Source of the DNA: Prochlorococcus sp. AG-355-N16
Lineage (GTDB): Bacteria; Cyanobacteriota; Cyanobacteriia; PCC-6307; Cyanobiaceae
Assembly (NCBI GenBank): GCA_003278545.1
Contig: QCEF01000006.1
Location: forward strand, 1 to 64,000
Direction of reading: 5' to 3'
DNA length: 64,000 nucleotides
Shown in pieces: positions 39,077-48,516 of this stretch (positions are counted from its first letter, which is position 1; the number at the start of each line of letters is the position of its first letter). A program made the translations under genes and the position numbers. Under the pieces are notes generated by a model. That model was not told the DNA's origin. It worked only from the letters and a program-made list of their open reading frames with translations, and searched no databases.

Positions 39077-39708
39077 GCGATTAAATCTTCCCCTACTCTT
39101 TTAATATATTTAGCCATTGGTGCAGCATCCTTAGATAATAATTTGTATAGTTTTTGTTTTACAAAGTGAAAAGTTGCAATTTGAGCATCCTCCGCAATTT
39201 CCATATCATTAACATTTACATGTATTGGAATATCAACTAAATCTCTTAAAGCTCCGCCAGAGTACCCCAGGATCGCAGCCGATGTTATCATTTTGGTTTT
39301 AGCAATTCGGGCTGATTTTACTAAGTTCATTGAATTACCACTTCCTGAAAGGAAAATTATTAAATCATTTTTTCTTACTCTAGAATTAATTAATAGTTCA
39401 AATACTTCTGAATAATCTAAATCGTTCGAAACAGCTGTTATGTAACAAGAATTGTCTGCTAAAGAATACATATTTATACATTTACCTATCATCGCAAAAG
39501 TTTTAGAATAATCCCCAACAATATGGTGAGCATTGGCAGCACTACCACCATTTCCAATTAAAAAAATTTGGTCAATTGTACCAATCCTATTAAAGATTTC
39601 TTCTTTTAGCTTATTTACTAAAGATTCGTCTATTGTTTCTAATGCCTTTGCAAGGGTGTTTCCATAATCTTTGAGATTTTTATAATCCAAAATTAAACTA
39701 TTACCCAA
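39073..39708 (-). CDS. gmhA: Sedoheptulose 7-phosphate isomerase (GmhA, SIS domain)
   Basis: This 211-aa protein has FLIGNGGSAANAHHIVGDYS, the SIS-domain sugar-phosphate site typical of GmhA, plus IIFLSGSGNSMNLVKSARIA. It also has a C-terminal HFVK segment with the active-site His and an Asp/Glu-rich helix (DMEIAEDAQIATFH). It converts sedoheptulose 7-phosphate to D-glycero-D-manno-heptose 7-phosphate, the first step toward GDP-heptose. It is the first gene of the heptose operon; the next gene starts inside its last codons. Confidence 0.9.
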   Translation of the reverse strand: MGNSLILDYKNLKDYGNTLAKALETIDESLVNKLKEEIFNRIGTIDQIFLIGNGGSAANAHHIVGDYSKTFAMIGKCINMYSLADNSCYITAVSNDLDYSEVFELLINSRVRKNDLIIFLSGSGNSMNLVKSARIAKTKMITSAAILGYSGGALRDLVDIPIHVNVNDMEIAEDAQIATFHFVKQKLYKLLSKDAAPMAKYIKRVGEDLIA

Positions 39709-39736
39709 GGTTATAGTCTCATTATAGATTTACTTA

Positions 39737-40867
39737 TTAGCAAGGGAAACTATTAAGGCATTTTCTCTTAATACTTTTTGCATAAGCTAATAATAATTTA
39801 CTTATGATTATTATCTCCCAAGGTATATCGATCAAAAACGCTTTCAACTCCTTAAGAAATGAATTATTTTGTGGATTTAAACAAAGTTTTTTAAATTTAT
39901 TCATTACATTTTCTGGCTCATAATCTCTATAACCATTCCAATCAATCCTAGAATTTTTAATATTACTAAAGTTTTTAAAGATTTTAATTAAGTCACCTTC
40001 GTTCTCATACAAAATTGCTTTCTGATTAAGTATTTTAATATGTTCTCTATCTTTAGATAGGTTAAAAGTAATTACAGGCTTGTTAGCTGCTGAAAACTCA
40101 GCTGGAGCTAAACCAAATGTCTCGCCATCTTTTCTTGCATGTATCATACCGTCACAAGTATCTATAAATGCATTTAATTCTTTATCATCTAAAAAATTAT
40201 CAATAAAAATTATATTTTTATGATTAGAAAATTTTTTTGTATTTAAAAAAAGGAAGTAAATATTTTTATTATTTTGGACGTATTTATTTATTGCATTTTT
40301 TACAAAATTAATATCAAAAGTATCTTTGCCCCCATGTCTTCCTATTACCTGAGCATCAGAAGGAATATTATATTTATCTCTAAAATTTCCATAATATCTA
40401 TGTTTTCTTACAATTGGTGAAAGAACTGGAATTTCTTTTCTATATCTTTTATTAAGGTAATCACCCACTACCAACCTTTTTTTCGAAGATTGTCTTGCCA
40501 TAGGTCCAAATGCACATTGATAAATTGTTTCGCAATTACCCCAAATCTTATGATTATTGAATTTAAAAATATCTCTATGAAAACCATGCGATTGAACAAA
40601 AAAATGTGTGATTTTATATTTTTTTAAAATTGTTTTTAAATCTTCTATTTGTAAGATCTCAATTAATTTGAATCTTTCTTGATATTTTTTTTTGACTTTG
40701 GCATTATTTTTGGCTAAACCTTTTTTTTGTAAAATAATATCGGAAAAACAAATTATTATTGATTCATTTTTAAGAATACTTTCATTAAAGTCAGCATAAT
40801 CATAAGTAGTTTTGTCAGTACCCCTCTCTGTAAAATGTTTTGCAAAGAAAGCAATTTTATGTTTCAT
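39737..40867 (-). CDS. Putative GT-B glycosyltransferase
   Basis: This 376-aa protein begins KIAFFAKHFTERGTDKTTYD. The second Rossmann half shows VIGRHGGKDTFDINFVKNAI (in place of the usual 'GRL...K'), IIFIDNFLDDKELNAFIDTC and GMIHARKDGETFGLAPAEFS, the GT4-like E-x7-E pattern, then ANKPVITFNLS. It is located 29 bp upstream of the heptose operon in the same direction, so it probably belongs to the same surface glycan pathway. Donor unknown. The C-terminus is basic and hydrophobic. Confidence 0.7.
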   Translation of the reverse strand: MKHKIAFFAKHFTERGTDKTTYDYADFNESILKNESIIICFSDIILQKKGLAKNNAKVKKKYQERFKLIEILQIEDLKTILKKYKITHFFVQSHGFHRDIFKFNNHKIWGNCETIYQCAFGPMARQSSKKRLVVGDYLNKRYRKEIPVLSPIVRKHRYYGNFRDKYNIPSDAQVIGRHGGKDTFDINFVKNAINKYVQNNKNIYFLFLNTKKFSNHKNIIFIDNFLDDKELNAFIDTCDGMIHARKDGETFGLAPAEFSAANKPVITFNLSKDREHIKILNQKAILYENEGDLIKIFKNFSNIKNSRIDWNGYRDYEPENVMNKFKKLCLNPQNNSFLKELKAFLIDIPWEIIIISKLLLAYAKSIKRKCLNSFPC

Positions 40868-41039
40868 GATAAAACTAGAATTAATCTTTAAATTTCAGTA
40901 TTATATCAATGTCCATAATCTCATTATTAAGTATTTTAAGATATTCTCTAAAATTAAATATTACGCCGTTATCATGAGCTAAAAATGTTAATGGCTTCTT
41001 ATTTATTATTATTAAAAGCAGGCTTTGAACTCCTATCAT

Positions 41040-41939
41040 ATGGAATTAAGTAGAAAAGGGATAATCTTAGCTGGGGGATATGGCACAAGATTAGCTCCAT
41101 TAACTAATTCGGTAAGCAAGCAATTAATGCCTGTTTATGATAAACCAATGATTTATTATCCATTAAGTACTTTAATGCTTTTTGGCATAAAAGAAATAAT
41201 GATCATAACTACTAAAAAGGACCTCAATTCATTTAAGAATTTATTAAGTGATGGAAGTCAGTTTGGAGTGAATATTGAATATCAAATTCAAGAAAAACCT
41301 GATGGTATTGCTCAAGCTTTTTTAATTGCTCGCAAATTTATTGGAAATTCTCCAGTAGTATTAATACTTGGGGATAATATTTTTTATGGCAGTAATTTAG
41401 TTAAATCTCTTAAAGAAGCAGACGCTAATAAAGACTTTGCAACGATTTTTGCATACAGGGTAAAGGACCCAGAAAGATATGGAGTGGTTGATTTTGATCA
41501 ATCTTTAAAAATTTTAAGCATAGAAGAAAAACCTAAAGAACCAAAAACTTTTTATGCAGTCACAGGAATTTATTTTTACAATAATACAGTATTAGAAAAG
41601 GTTTTGAGTTGCAAACCATCTCCTCGAGGTGAATTAGAGATTTCTTCTATCAATGAAGAATTCTTAAAAGAAAAAAAATTAAAACTAAAAATTCTTGGGA
41701 GGGGCACTGCTTGGCTAGATACAGGAACATTTGATTCTTTACATGAAGCTGGGTCTTTTATAAGGACTATTGAACAGAGACAAGGATTTAAAGTGGGATG
41801 TCCCGAAGAAATAGCTTGGAGAAAAGGTTGGATAACTAATAAAAAATTAGAAAATTTAAGTAAAAAATTAATGAAAAGTGGATATGGTGAATATTTAATT
41901 AATCTACTAAAAGATAAAAGTAAGATTTCCTCTCTTTAA
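41040..41939 (+). CDS. rfbA: Glucose-1-phosphate thymidylyltransferase (RfbA)
   Basis: This 299-aa protein starts at ATG MELSRKG; the track start is a TTG five codons earlier. GIILAGGYGTRLAPLTNSVS, KQLMPVYDKPMIYYPLSTLM, VVLILGDNIFYG and GRGTAWLDTGTFDSLHEAGS are the RfbA hallmarks. It makes dTDP-glucose from dTTP and glucose 1-phosphate. It is followed by rfbB after 15 bp. No rfbC or rfbD is nearby, and the next genes suggest a 2-deoxy sugar instead of rhamnose. Confidence 0.95.
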   Translation: MELSRKGIILAGGYGTRLAPLTNSVSKQLMPVYDKPMIYYPLSTLMLFGIKEIMIITTKKDLNSFKNLLSDGSQFGVNIEYQIQEKPDGIAQAFLIARKFIGNSPVVLILGDNIFYGSNLVKSLKEADANKDFATIFAYRVKDPERYGVVDFDQSLKILSIEEKPKEPKTFYAVTGIYFYNNTVLEKVLSCKPSPRGELEISSINEEFLKEKKLKLKILGRGTAWLDTGTFDSLHEAGSFIRTIEQRQGFKVGCPEEIAWRKGWITNKKLENLSKKLMKSGYGEYLINLLKDKSKISSL

Positions 41940-41954
41940 TAAATAAAAAATCCA

Positions 41955-43055
41955 ATGTCAAATTTATCAGAGAATTTTAAGAATATTTTAGTTACTGGAG
42001 GAGCTGGATTTATTGGAGGAGCTGTAATTCGACAGTTACTAATTAATTCATGCGCAAATATTTTTAATATTGATAAGCTTGGTTATGCAAGCGATTTGAG
42101 TGGGATTAATGAAACCTTATCAAAGCTTAAATTATCTAATCAAAAAAGATACTCTCAACTCCATTTTAATCTTTCAAATTTTAGTGAAATTGAAGAGTTA
42201 ATCAACAAAATAAAACCTGATCTTATTCTACATTTAGCAGCAGAAACTCATGTAGATAGATCAATCGAAAACCCCAGGGAATTTATAGATAGTAATATAG
42301 TTGGCACATTTAATTTGTTAGAAGCCACTAGAAACTTCCTAAAAAATTCTTCTGTAGATAAGAAAAATATATTCAAATTTATTCATGTTAGTACTGATGA
42401 GGTATTTGGATCTCTTGGGGAAAATGGTATGTTTTCTGAGAAGTCTAATTATGACCCTAGGAGTCCGTATTCCTCAACTAAGGCAGCAAGTGATCATTTG
42501 GTCTCTTCTTGGTTTCACACATACAATTTTCCAGCTATCATTACAAATTGCAGTAATAATTATGGACCTTGGCAATTTCCTGAGAAGCTCATACCGCTTG
42601 TTATTAATAAAGTTTTGAATAAGGAACCTATACCTATGTATGGCGATGGTAAGAATATTAGAGATTGGCTATATGTTGAAGATCATGCTGAAGCGATTAT
42701 TTTGGTTGCGAATAAAGGCTTAGTAGGTGAAAGATTTTGTATAGGAGGTAATACAGAAAAAACAAATAAAGAATTAATAATATCAATCTGCGAATTTATG
42801 GATAAAATTCTTAATAGAGAGATATCTTCAACTGAATTAATTTCAAGTGTCCCTGATAGACCTGGTCACGATTTCAGATATGCAATGGATACGAGATTAA
42901 TAAATCAAAAGTTAGGCTGGAAGCCAAGTCATAATTTTAATGAAGGCTTAGAAAAAACAATTTTATGGTACTTAAATAACAAAGTTTGGACCAAAAATGT
43001 TTTACAAAAATCTAATTACAATAGTGAAAGAATAGGCTTAATAAAGGAAAAATAA
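41955..43055 (+). CDS. rfbB: dTDP-glucose 4,6-dehydratase (RfbB)
   Basis: This 366-aa protein has the Rossmann motif [20 protein letters not shown], the active-site Ser/Thr-Asp-Glu (FIHVSTDEVFGSLG), YSSTKAASDHLV with the catalytic Tyr and Lys, and NNYGPWQFPEKLIPLVINKV. It is an SDR family enzyme that forms dTDP-4-keto-6-deoxyglucose. It is cotranscribed with rfbA. The product would feed the 2,3-dehydratase and Gfo/Idh reductase encoded convergently at 43120-45505. Confidence 0.95.
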   Translation: MSNLSENFKNILVTGGAGFIGGAVIRQLLINSCANIFNIDKLGYASDLSGINETLSKLKLSNQKRYSQLHFNLSNFSEIEELINKIKPDLILHLAAETHVDRSIENPREFIDSNIVGTFNLLEATRNFLKNSSVDKKNIFKFIHVSTDEVFGSLGENGMFSEKSNYDPRSPYSSTKAASDHLVSSWFHTYNFPAIITNCSNNYGPWQFPEKLIPLVINKVLNKEPIPMYGDGKNIRDWLYVEDHAEAIILVANKGLVGERFCIGGNTEKTNKELIISICEFMDKILNREISSTELISSVPDRPGHDFRYAMDTRLINQKLGWKPSHNFNEGLEKTILWYLNNKVWTKNVLQKSNYNSERIGLIKEK

Positions 43056-43119
43056 TTTTTATACCAATAGAAATATAATAACTATCTATTAAAAAATTTA
43101 ATCTTATGGGAATTTAATA

Positions 43120-44121
43120 TTATTCATTACTTTTTTCTCTAATTTCTTCAATTAATCTTGCTTGCTCAAGTATGTAATTTGATTCTTCAAGAAATAACTT
43201 TTCATTTGATAATGTTTCATAAAAATAAAGCATTAAGTTTTTGAAATGATCATCTTTACCAATAACTATTGTTTCTGATGATCCATTTATTTCCAGATCT
43301 AATTTAGTAACCAAATCTGATGGAGAAGTGAAAATTCTGTTAGTTTTAATTTTTCCTTTAGAACCCCATATCTCAATATCACACTTGTAGTAATTATCGA
43401 ATCCAAATGATATTTGAGAATTAACTTTTTTATTAATGTCTACAAAATGAGCAGCGCCCCACATATCAATATTTAATTCATGATTTTTAATCAAAGATGC
43501 AGATTTAACTTTTAGCCCCAATCCATTTAATAAACTTACTATCTTAGTGGGGTAAACACCTGAATCAAAAAGAGACCCACCTCCATATTTATTTTGATAC
43601 CTGATATTTTCAGGGAAATTTATTTTTGGGAATCCAAAAGAAGAATTAATATTTCTCAAATCCCCAATTTTATTTTCCTTTATAATTTGTTTAATAAATT
43701 TAAATTGTTTATGAAAACGAAATTGAAAAGTCTCTACTATTGATAATTGATTTTTTTTAGCAATATTTATTAATTCCTGGGTTTCTTTAAAGGAACAAGT
43801 ACAAGGTTTTTCAACTAAAACATTTATTCCTCTTTGAAGACACTCTTTTGACCAATGATAATGAAGAGAATTAGGAAGAGGAATATAGATTGCATCAAGA
43901 TTTTCATTATCTAATAATTTGTAATAGTCATCATAAAATTTGCAGTTATATTCTGTTAAAGAATTAAAATCAGTTTTTCCCTTTGATGCAATGCCAACTA
44001 AATTAAATTTATCTTGCAAATTTAATAAAGAGGGTATAACTTTTCTTGTGGCAATTGAAGCCAATCCAAGAATCCCTATTTTGAATAACTCCTGCTTATT
44101 GGAGATTTTAGAAAAGTGCAA
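43120..44121 (-). CDS. Gfo/Idh/MocA-type oxidoreductase, probable 3-ketoreductase of deoxysugar synthesis
   Basis: This 333-aa protein has the N-terminal NAD(P) fold KIGILGLASIATRKVIPSLL, then DAIYIPLPNSLHYHWSKECL and VLVEKPCTCS with the conserved EKP. The C-terminal barrel has GGGSLFDSGVYPTKIVSLLN. The family is Gfo/Idh/MocA. In antibiotic deoxysugar pathways such an enzyme reduces the 3-keto group made by the 2,3-dehydratase. Here the dehydratase gene lies directly upstream and overlaps by 14 bp, so that role is likely. Cofactor preference is not readable. Confidence 0.85.
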   Translation of the reverse strand: MHFSKISNKQELFKIGILGLASIATRKVIPSLLNLQDKFNLVGIASKGKTDFNSLTEYNCKFYDDYYKLLDNENLDAIYIPLPNSLHYHWSKECLQRGINVLVEKPCTCSFKETQELINIAKKNQLSIVETFQFRFHKQFKFIKQIIKENKIGDLRNINSSFGFPKINFPENIRYQNKYGGGSLFDSGVYPTKIVSLLNGLGLKVKSASLIKNHELNIDMWGAAHFVDINKKVNSQISFGFDNYYKCDIEIWGSKGKIKTNRIFTSPSDLVTKLDLEINGSSETIVIGKDDHFKNLMLYFYETLSNEKLFLEESNYILEQARLIEEIREKSNE

Positions 44122-45505
44122 TTAAATTCCTCAATTGTATATTTAAGATATTATTAAATTGATTCAAAAAAGAAAGTTGGTATAAATCAATCCATATATA
44201 TCCAGGTAAAAGTTCTTCGTCAAAATCATCATTTGCTAAAGCAAAAATATTTCTATTTTGTTCGTTTAAGAATCTACCACCCTCTTCCGATTGAATTGTA
44301 TCAATTAAGATTTGTTTATTTTTAGAACTAATTATAAAGTCATAATATTTATCTTTTTTTTCTAAAGGCTTATTTATATATTGAAAAGTAGGACCTAATT
44401 CAGCGATATCAAATATTCCTACTTCAGGCATTATCTTTACTATTACATGTAATTTATTTTTAATGATTTTACCAATAAGACCAAAAATCCCAATTCCATT
44501 TTGATAAATTATTGGCTGATCCCAATTAAATACTTCTCTTGTTCTTATGTTTGAAGATATTCCAACAAATTTAAATTCGGAATTACTTTTTTTTTCTATA
44601 CAATCAGAATCTAAATTCCATCCCCTTAAATTATTAAGAGGAATAAATTTTGTATTTATAAAATTGTTTGATTTAAATTTCATGAAAATCTTTATTATAT
44701 CTTCAATATTATTTTTAGAATCACCTATACCTGACAGCGAATTTAAATAGATAGATCCATTAGATATTATTTCTATAAATTTTTTATAATTTTTTTTATC
44801 AACTGAATTAACTTTAATATCATTAAATCTAATTAAAGATATTACAGACCTCGCGCACATATTTACGAGATTATCATATCCCATGCATATCTTTAGTTGT
44901 CTTAGTGTCATCCATTTATAATTATCTTTTAATTCAATTTCTTCATCGACATTAATTATTATGTTTCTATTCCTTTTCTTATAAAAGCGAGATGAATGTT
45001 CAGATTGCAAACTATCAAATAATATATTTTTATTTTCTACTTTAAGAAAATATGATAAATAATCTGGCTCTTTCCCCCCATGTTTTCGAGTATAATTACT
45101 TTTAGTAGCTTGAAGTGTTGGCGATAATTGTACGAAATTAATATTTCCTGGCTCAATTTTTGCTTGGACTAGAAAATAAAGTAAACCATTAATTTTTTTT
45201 ACGATAAAACCAAGAATCCCAACTTCTTTTTGCAAAATTATAGGCTGATCTAAATTATTTAACTGACTAAAACTAGATTCGATTTGTAATCCCTTAATTG
45301 AAAAAAAACTATTCTTTGAGTGTTGAATTGAATTATATTCATCGGTGAGTTTCCAATTTTCTAAATCGCTAAGTGGTTTTATTTTTACTTCCGAAAAAGA
45401 ATTATCTCGAATTTTTTTTATCCACAATAATATACTTTCAATATTTTCAAATGTTTCATCTGATGATGTATAACTTTCAAGAAAATCTAAATATCTTATT
45501 TCCAA
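44108..45505 (-). CDS. NDP-hexose 2,3-dehydratase
   Basis: This 465-aa protein is built of two homologous halves, as is typical of the family (EvaA/TylCVI/SpnO type). In half 1, LQAKIEP-like FLVQAKIEPGNINFVQLSPT and LQATKSNYTRKHGG are followed by LQSEHSSRFYKKRNRN and WMTLRQL. Half 2 has LGPTFQYINK and IQSEEGGRFLNEQNRN. It removes water from dTDP-4-keto-6-deoxyglucose at C2-C3, the committed step to 2-deoxy sugars. It is translationally coupled to the reductase at 43120. Such genes are best known from actinomycete antibiotic clusters, so finding one in a surface-glycan island is notable. Confidence 0.9.
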   Translation of the reverse strand: MEIRYLDFLESYTSSDETFENIESILLWIKKIRDNSFSEVKIKPLSDLENWKLTDEYNSIQHSKNSFFSIKGLQIESSFSQLNNLDQPIILQKEVGILGFIVKKINGLLYFLVQAKIEPGNINFVQLSPTLQATKSNYTRKHGGKEPDYLSYFLKVENKNILFDSLQSEHSSRFYKKRNRNIIINVDEEIELKDNYKWMTLRQLKICMGYDNLVNMCARSVISLIRFNDIKVNSVDKKNYKKFIEIISNGSIYLNSLSGIGDSKNNIEDIIKIFMKFKSNNFINTKFIPLNNLRGWNLDSDCIEKKSNSEFKFVGISSNIRTREVFNWDQPIIYQNGIGIFGLIGKIIKNKLHVIVKIMPEVGIFDIAELGPTFQYINKPLEKKDKYYDFIISSKNKQILIDTIQSEEGGRFLNEQNRNIFALANDDFDEELLPGYIWIDLYQLSFLNQFNNILNIQLRNLIALF

Positions 45506-45815
45506 AGAATTAATAAGGCTATTATTTGAAAAAATTATAATACTAAATCATGTATTGCTCAAATTTTTATTTAAGGTAAGTTAATTTTTGAGTTGTTTAA
45601 ATTCTTTTAATAAAGTAGAAGTTTTAAAGTAAATTTTTTTTATTTATAGCTTAGATATTTTTCTATAAAAAATTGCTCCTATTTTTTTAATGGCCATGAA
45701 ATGATGAAATTCATGAAAATGAAAAATTAAATTACTAAAACTTCTTAACAAAATTATTCAGATGTAGTATCTTGAACGAATATTTGAAAATTCTAAAAAA
45801 TCAAAAAAATAACCA
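45506..45815. other. Divergent intergenic region
   Basis: This 310-bp AT-rich gap between the minus-strand dehydratase gene and the plus-strand gene at 45816 should contain the promoters for both. I see no ORF, clear hairpin or shared repeat. Confidence 0.4.
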
Positions 45816-46592
45816 ATGAAAAATGTAAAGTTTCAAAATAGTAAAATCAATTTAATAACTTTTGTAGATTCGAAGTATAAATATACAGCTAAAAAGCTTA
45901 TTAAAGTAGCAAATAAAAAAAATATTTTTGACTCAACTAAAATCATTTTTAAGAAAGATCTTGATTTAAAGTTTGTAAATGATTTTAAGAATATCCTTAA
46001 TTTAAAAAAAGGCTCTGGATATTATATTTGGAAGCCTTTTGTGATTAACCAAGAATTACAAAAAATTCGGGAGGGCGATTTCCTTTTATATTTAGATGCT
46101 GGATGTACATTTAATAATTCCGGTTTAGAGAGATTTTATGAATATTTGGAGATCATAAAAGATTCCGAAGCTGGCATTATCTCATTTGTTTTAAAAGAAC
46201 CTGAGTGCTTTTGGACAAGTAGAGCTGCCTTTGAATATTTTGGAAAAATGCCAGAATCAGATAAATCTGGACAAATTCATGCGAGCGTTTTATTTATGCA
46301 GAAAACAAAAGTCTTGTTAGAACAAGTAAATTTATGGTTAAAAACCTTATATGAAAACCCCTTGTTGTTTACAGATGATTTCTTAGGAGATGAAATTAAA
46401 GGTTTTTGTGCGCATAAATATGATCAAAGTATTTTTAGTTTAATAAGAAAACAATTTAATCCATGCCTAATAGAAGATGAAACTTATTTTGAGGAATTTA
46501 ATAATAATATTTCCTTAAAGTATCCTTTTTGGGCTACAAGGCATGCAGACAATAGGCTTTCCTTTCTTAAATATTATTTAAATCTTAATTAA
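45816..46592 (+). CDS. Putative glycosyltransferase (GT-A-like)
   Basis: This 258-aa protein contains KKGSGYYIWKPFVINQELQK followed by GDFLLYLDAGCTFNN, where LDAG occupies the DXD position. SGQIHASVLFMQKT and DQSIFSLIRKQF follow, a layout seen in small glycosyltransferases of polysaccharide clusters. I do not know the CAZy family. It is the first plus-strand gene after the deoxysugar cluster, and an 82-bp gap separates it from a large membrane protein gene. Confidence 0.55.
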   Translation: MKNVKFQNSKINLITFVDSKYKYTAKKLIKVANKKNIFDSTKIIFKKDLDLKFVNDFKNILNLKKGSGYYIWKPFVINQELQKIREGDFLLYLDAGCTFNNSGLERFYEYLEIIKDSEAGIISFVLKEPECFWTSRAAFEYFGKMPESDKSGQIHASVLFMQKTKVLLEQVNLWLKTLYENPLLFTDDFLGDEIKGFCAHKYDQSIFSLIRKQFNPCLIEDETYFEEFNNNISLKYPFWATRHADNRLSFLKYYLNLN

Positions 46593-46674
46593 TAATATTA
46601 TTGTCGTATTAAAATATATGTTGAATAGATTTTGAATAAATTATAAATATTACAATAGATTATTTTTTAAAAAT

Positions 46675-48351
46675 ATGATATTAAGCAAAATAAATAAAGA
46701 AAAAAAAATAATAATATTTTTTTGTTTAGCAATAATAATTATTCATTCTTTTTTTTCAAGATTTCATTTCCATGAAACCGATTCTGCGATTGTATTCTAT
46801 AAATTAAATTTAGACTCTAATGATTTTTTCTTTAATATAAAAGGCCATGTTGAGAAAACTTCTTTAATAATTTTTTATCCAATAAGATTTTTTTTAGGGA
46901 TATTAAGTGATTATCTTCCCTTGCAACCTCTTAGGTCTGCAATAAGATTATCTTTAACTACAACCTATCCGTTTTTGCAGGGTTTTATCTATGGAATTTA
47001 TAATCCTAGGTCATTTGAATATTTTTATAGATACTCCTCTCTTGTAAACATAATTTGCTTATTAATTTCACTTTATTTACTTTATTTGTCAAATAAAAGA
47101 TTTGGAAATCTAAATTTAATTTCTTTTTTATTTTCTTTCGGATCTTTTTTCTTATACCAGGTAAATGCTTATTCTTATCATTTAGGATCAACCAACTGGT
47201 ATTTTTGTGCATCATGCTTGAGCATTTATAGCATTATTTTTTTAAAAGGTATTAGAAAAGATCTTTTTCTAATGGTTTCAATTCTCTCAAGCTATCCAAA
47301 CTTATTATTTTGGATAATAAATTTTATAAATGATTATATAAATAGATCAAAGCATAAATTTATTTTAAAATCAGAAAATCATCGTTTCAATATTCTTAAA
47401 GATCTTTTAGCTGAATATAAATATTCTTGTTTCACTTTTATCTCAACAATTATACTTTTTTACCCTTTTGGAGAGAATCAGAGAGGAATATTTGATTGGA
47501 GAGGAATATTTACACCTTTTTCATTTCTCCCTTTATATACAAAAATTGATTTGTGGACTTATTTTACTGCAATAATTTTAATTTCACTTTTTTTTATCGC
47601 TGCTGTAATTTTAATATTTAGGCTACATAATTCTGAAGAAATAGATTCAAAGCAAAAACAGCAAAATATATTATTAATAATGGTTACTTATTTATTGGTA
47701 ATATTTTTGTTAATCTCAATAAACACTCTTACTTTATCTACGACAAGACACCTTTTATTTATCCTTCCATATTTTTTATTTTTAACAAATTACAGTGCAC
47801 AAAGAATTTTAAAAAAAATTTATTTGAATTTTAAATTATTAGTTAATGCTTTTTTAATAGCTTTGCTCACGATAATGTTTTTTCTATCTACATATAGTAC
47901 TTTTTTAAGACTAGATCCACTTAAAGTAAAAGCATTACCTCAAGAAATTATCAACTTTCAATTAAACTCAACTAATGATAATTCTATTTCTGCTATAGAA
48001 GGCGGAATACATCTGCAGTACAATGATTTTACTAATTTCAGAGCAACATATAATAAATCTGAGCCATATAAAATTTTACCTCTTACCACTGAGGGTAAAA
48101 GATTAATTGTTGCTCAAAGACCATCTGAAGCGATTTTAAATTACAAGGATGATCTACGAAAAGGTGATTACTTGAAAACTAGATTTGAAAAATTAGAAAT
48201 TAAATTAATGGAAAACCCATTTGTAGTAGAAAACAAAATATATTTTGATAGTCTAAATTTTGATAAAGATACACCTGATAATCAAAGTAATGGCTATTCA
48301 AGACCAAATAGCATATTTATATATCCTGTTCAAATAAAGTTATTAAATTAA
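46675..48351 (+). CDS. Polytopic membrane protein, GT-C-like
   Basis: This is a 558-aa protein with about ten to eleven hydrophobic helices. An acidic motif near the end of the first helix (RFHFHETDSAIVFYK) sits where GT-C glycosyltransferases carry their catalytic Asp/Glu pair in the first periplasmic loop. The last 150 residues are soluble (INFQLNSTNDNSISAIEGGI), as in PMT-like or ArnT-like enzymes. It may use lipid-linked sugars at the outer face of the membrane, or be a polymerase. It is one candidate for the Wzy-like function in this island. Confidence 0.55.
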   Translation: MILSKINKEKKIIIFFCLAIIIIHSFFSRFHFHETDSAIVFYKLNLDSNDFFFNIKGHVEKTSLIIFYPIRFFLGILSDYLPLQPLRSAIRLSLTTTYPFLQGFIYGIYNPRSFEYFYRYSSLVNIICLLISLYLLYLSNKRFGNLNLISFLFSFGSFFLYQVNAYSYHLGSTNWYFCASCLSIYSIIFLKGIRKDLFLMVSILSSYPNLLFWIINFINDYINRSKHKFILKSENHRFNILKDLLAEYKYSCFTFISTIILFYPFGENQRGIFDWRGIFTPFSFLPLYTKIDLWTYFTAIILISLFFIAAVILIFRLHNSEEIDSKQKQQNILLIMVTYLLVIFLLISINTLTLSTTRHLLFILPYFLFLTNYSAQRILKKIYLNFKLLVNAFLIALLTIMFFLSTYSTFLRLDPLKVKALPQEIINFQLNSTNDNSISAIEGGIHLQYNDFTNFRATYNKSEPYKILPLTTEGKRLIVAQRPSEAILNYKDDLRKGDYLKTRFEKLEIKLMENPFVVENKIYFDSLNFDKDTPDNQSNGYSRPNSIFIYPVQIKLLN

Positions 48352-48516
48352 ATAATTAAGATATAAATTTTGTTCAAAAAAGATTCTATTTTTCAATAAT
48401 TTTTTTTTATTAACTTTAATAAGTAAAGTAAAAAATTTTGATTTTTTAAAATTAATGGCATAAAAAGTTTGATACTATTAACAACTAATAGATTTCTTTA
48501 ATTAAGAATATAATTC

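Noticed and set aside
41040-45505. Standard dTDP-rhamnose cluster
   Set aside because: RfbC and RfbD are absent, and the neighbouring 2,3-dehydratase and Gfo/Idh genes fit a 2-deoxy sugar route better.
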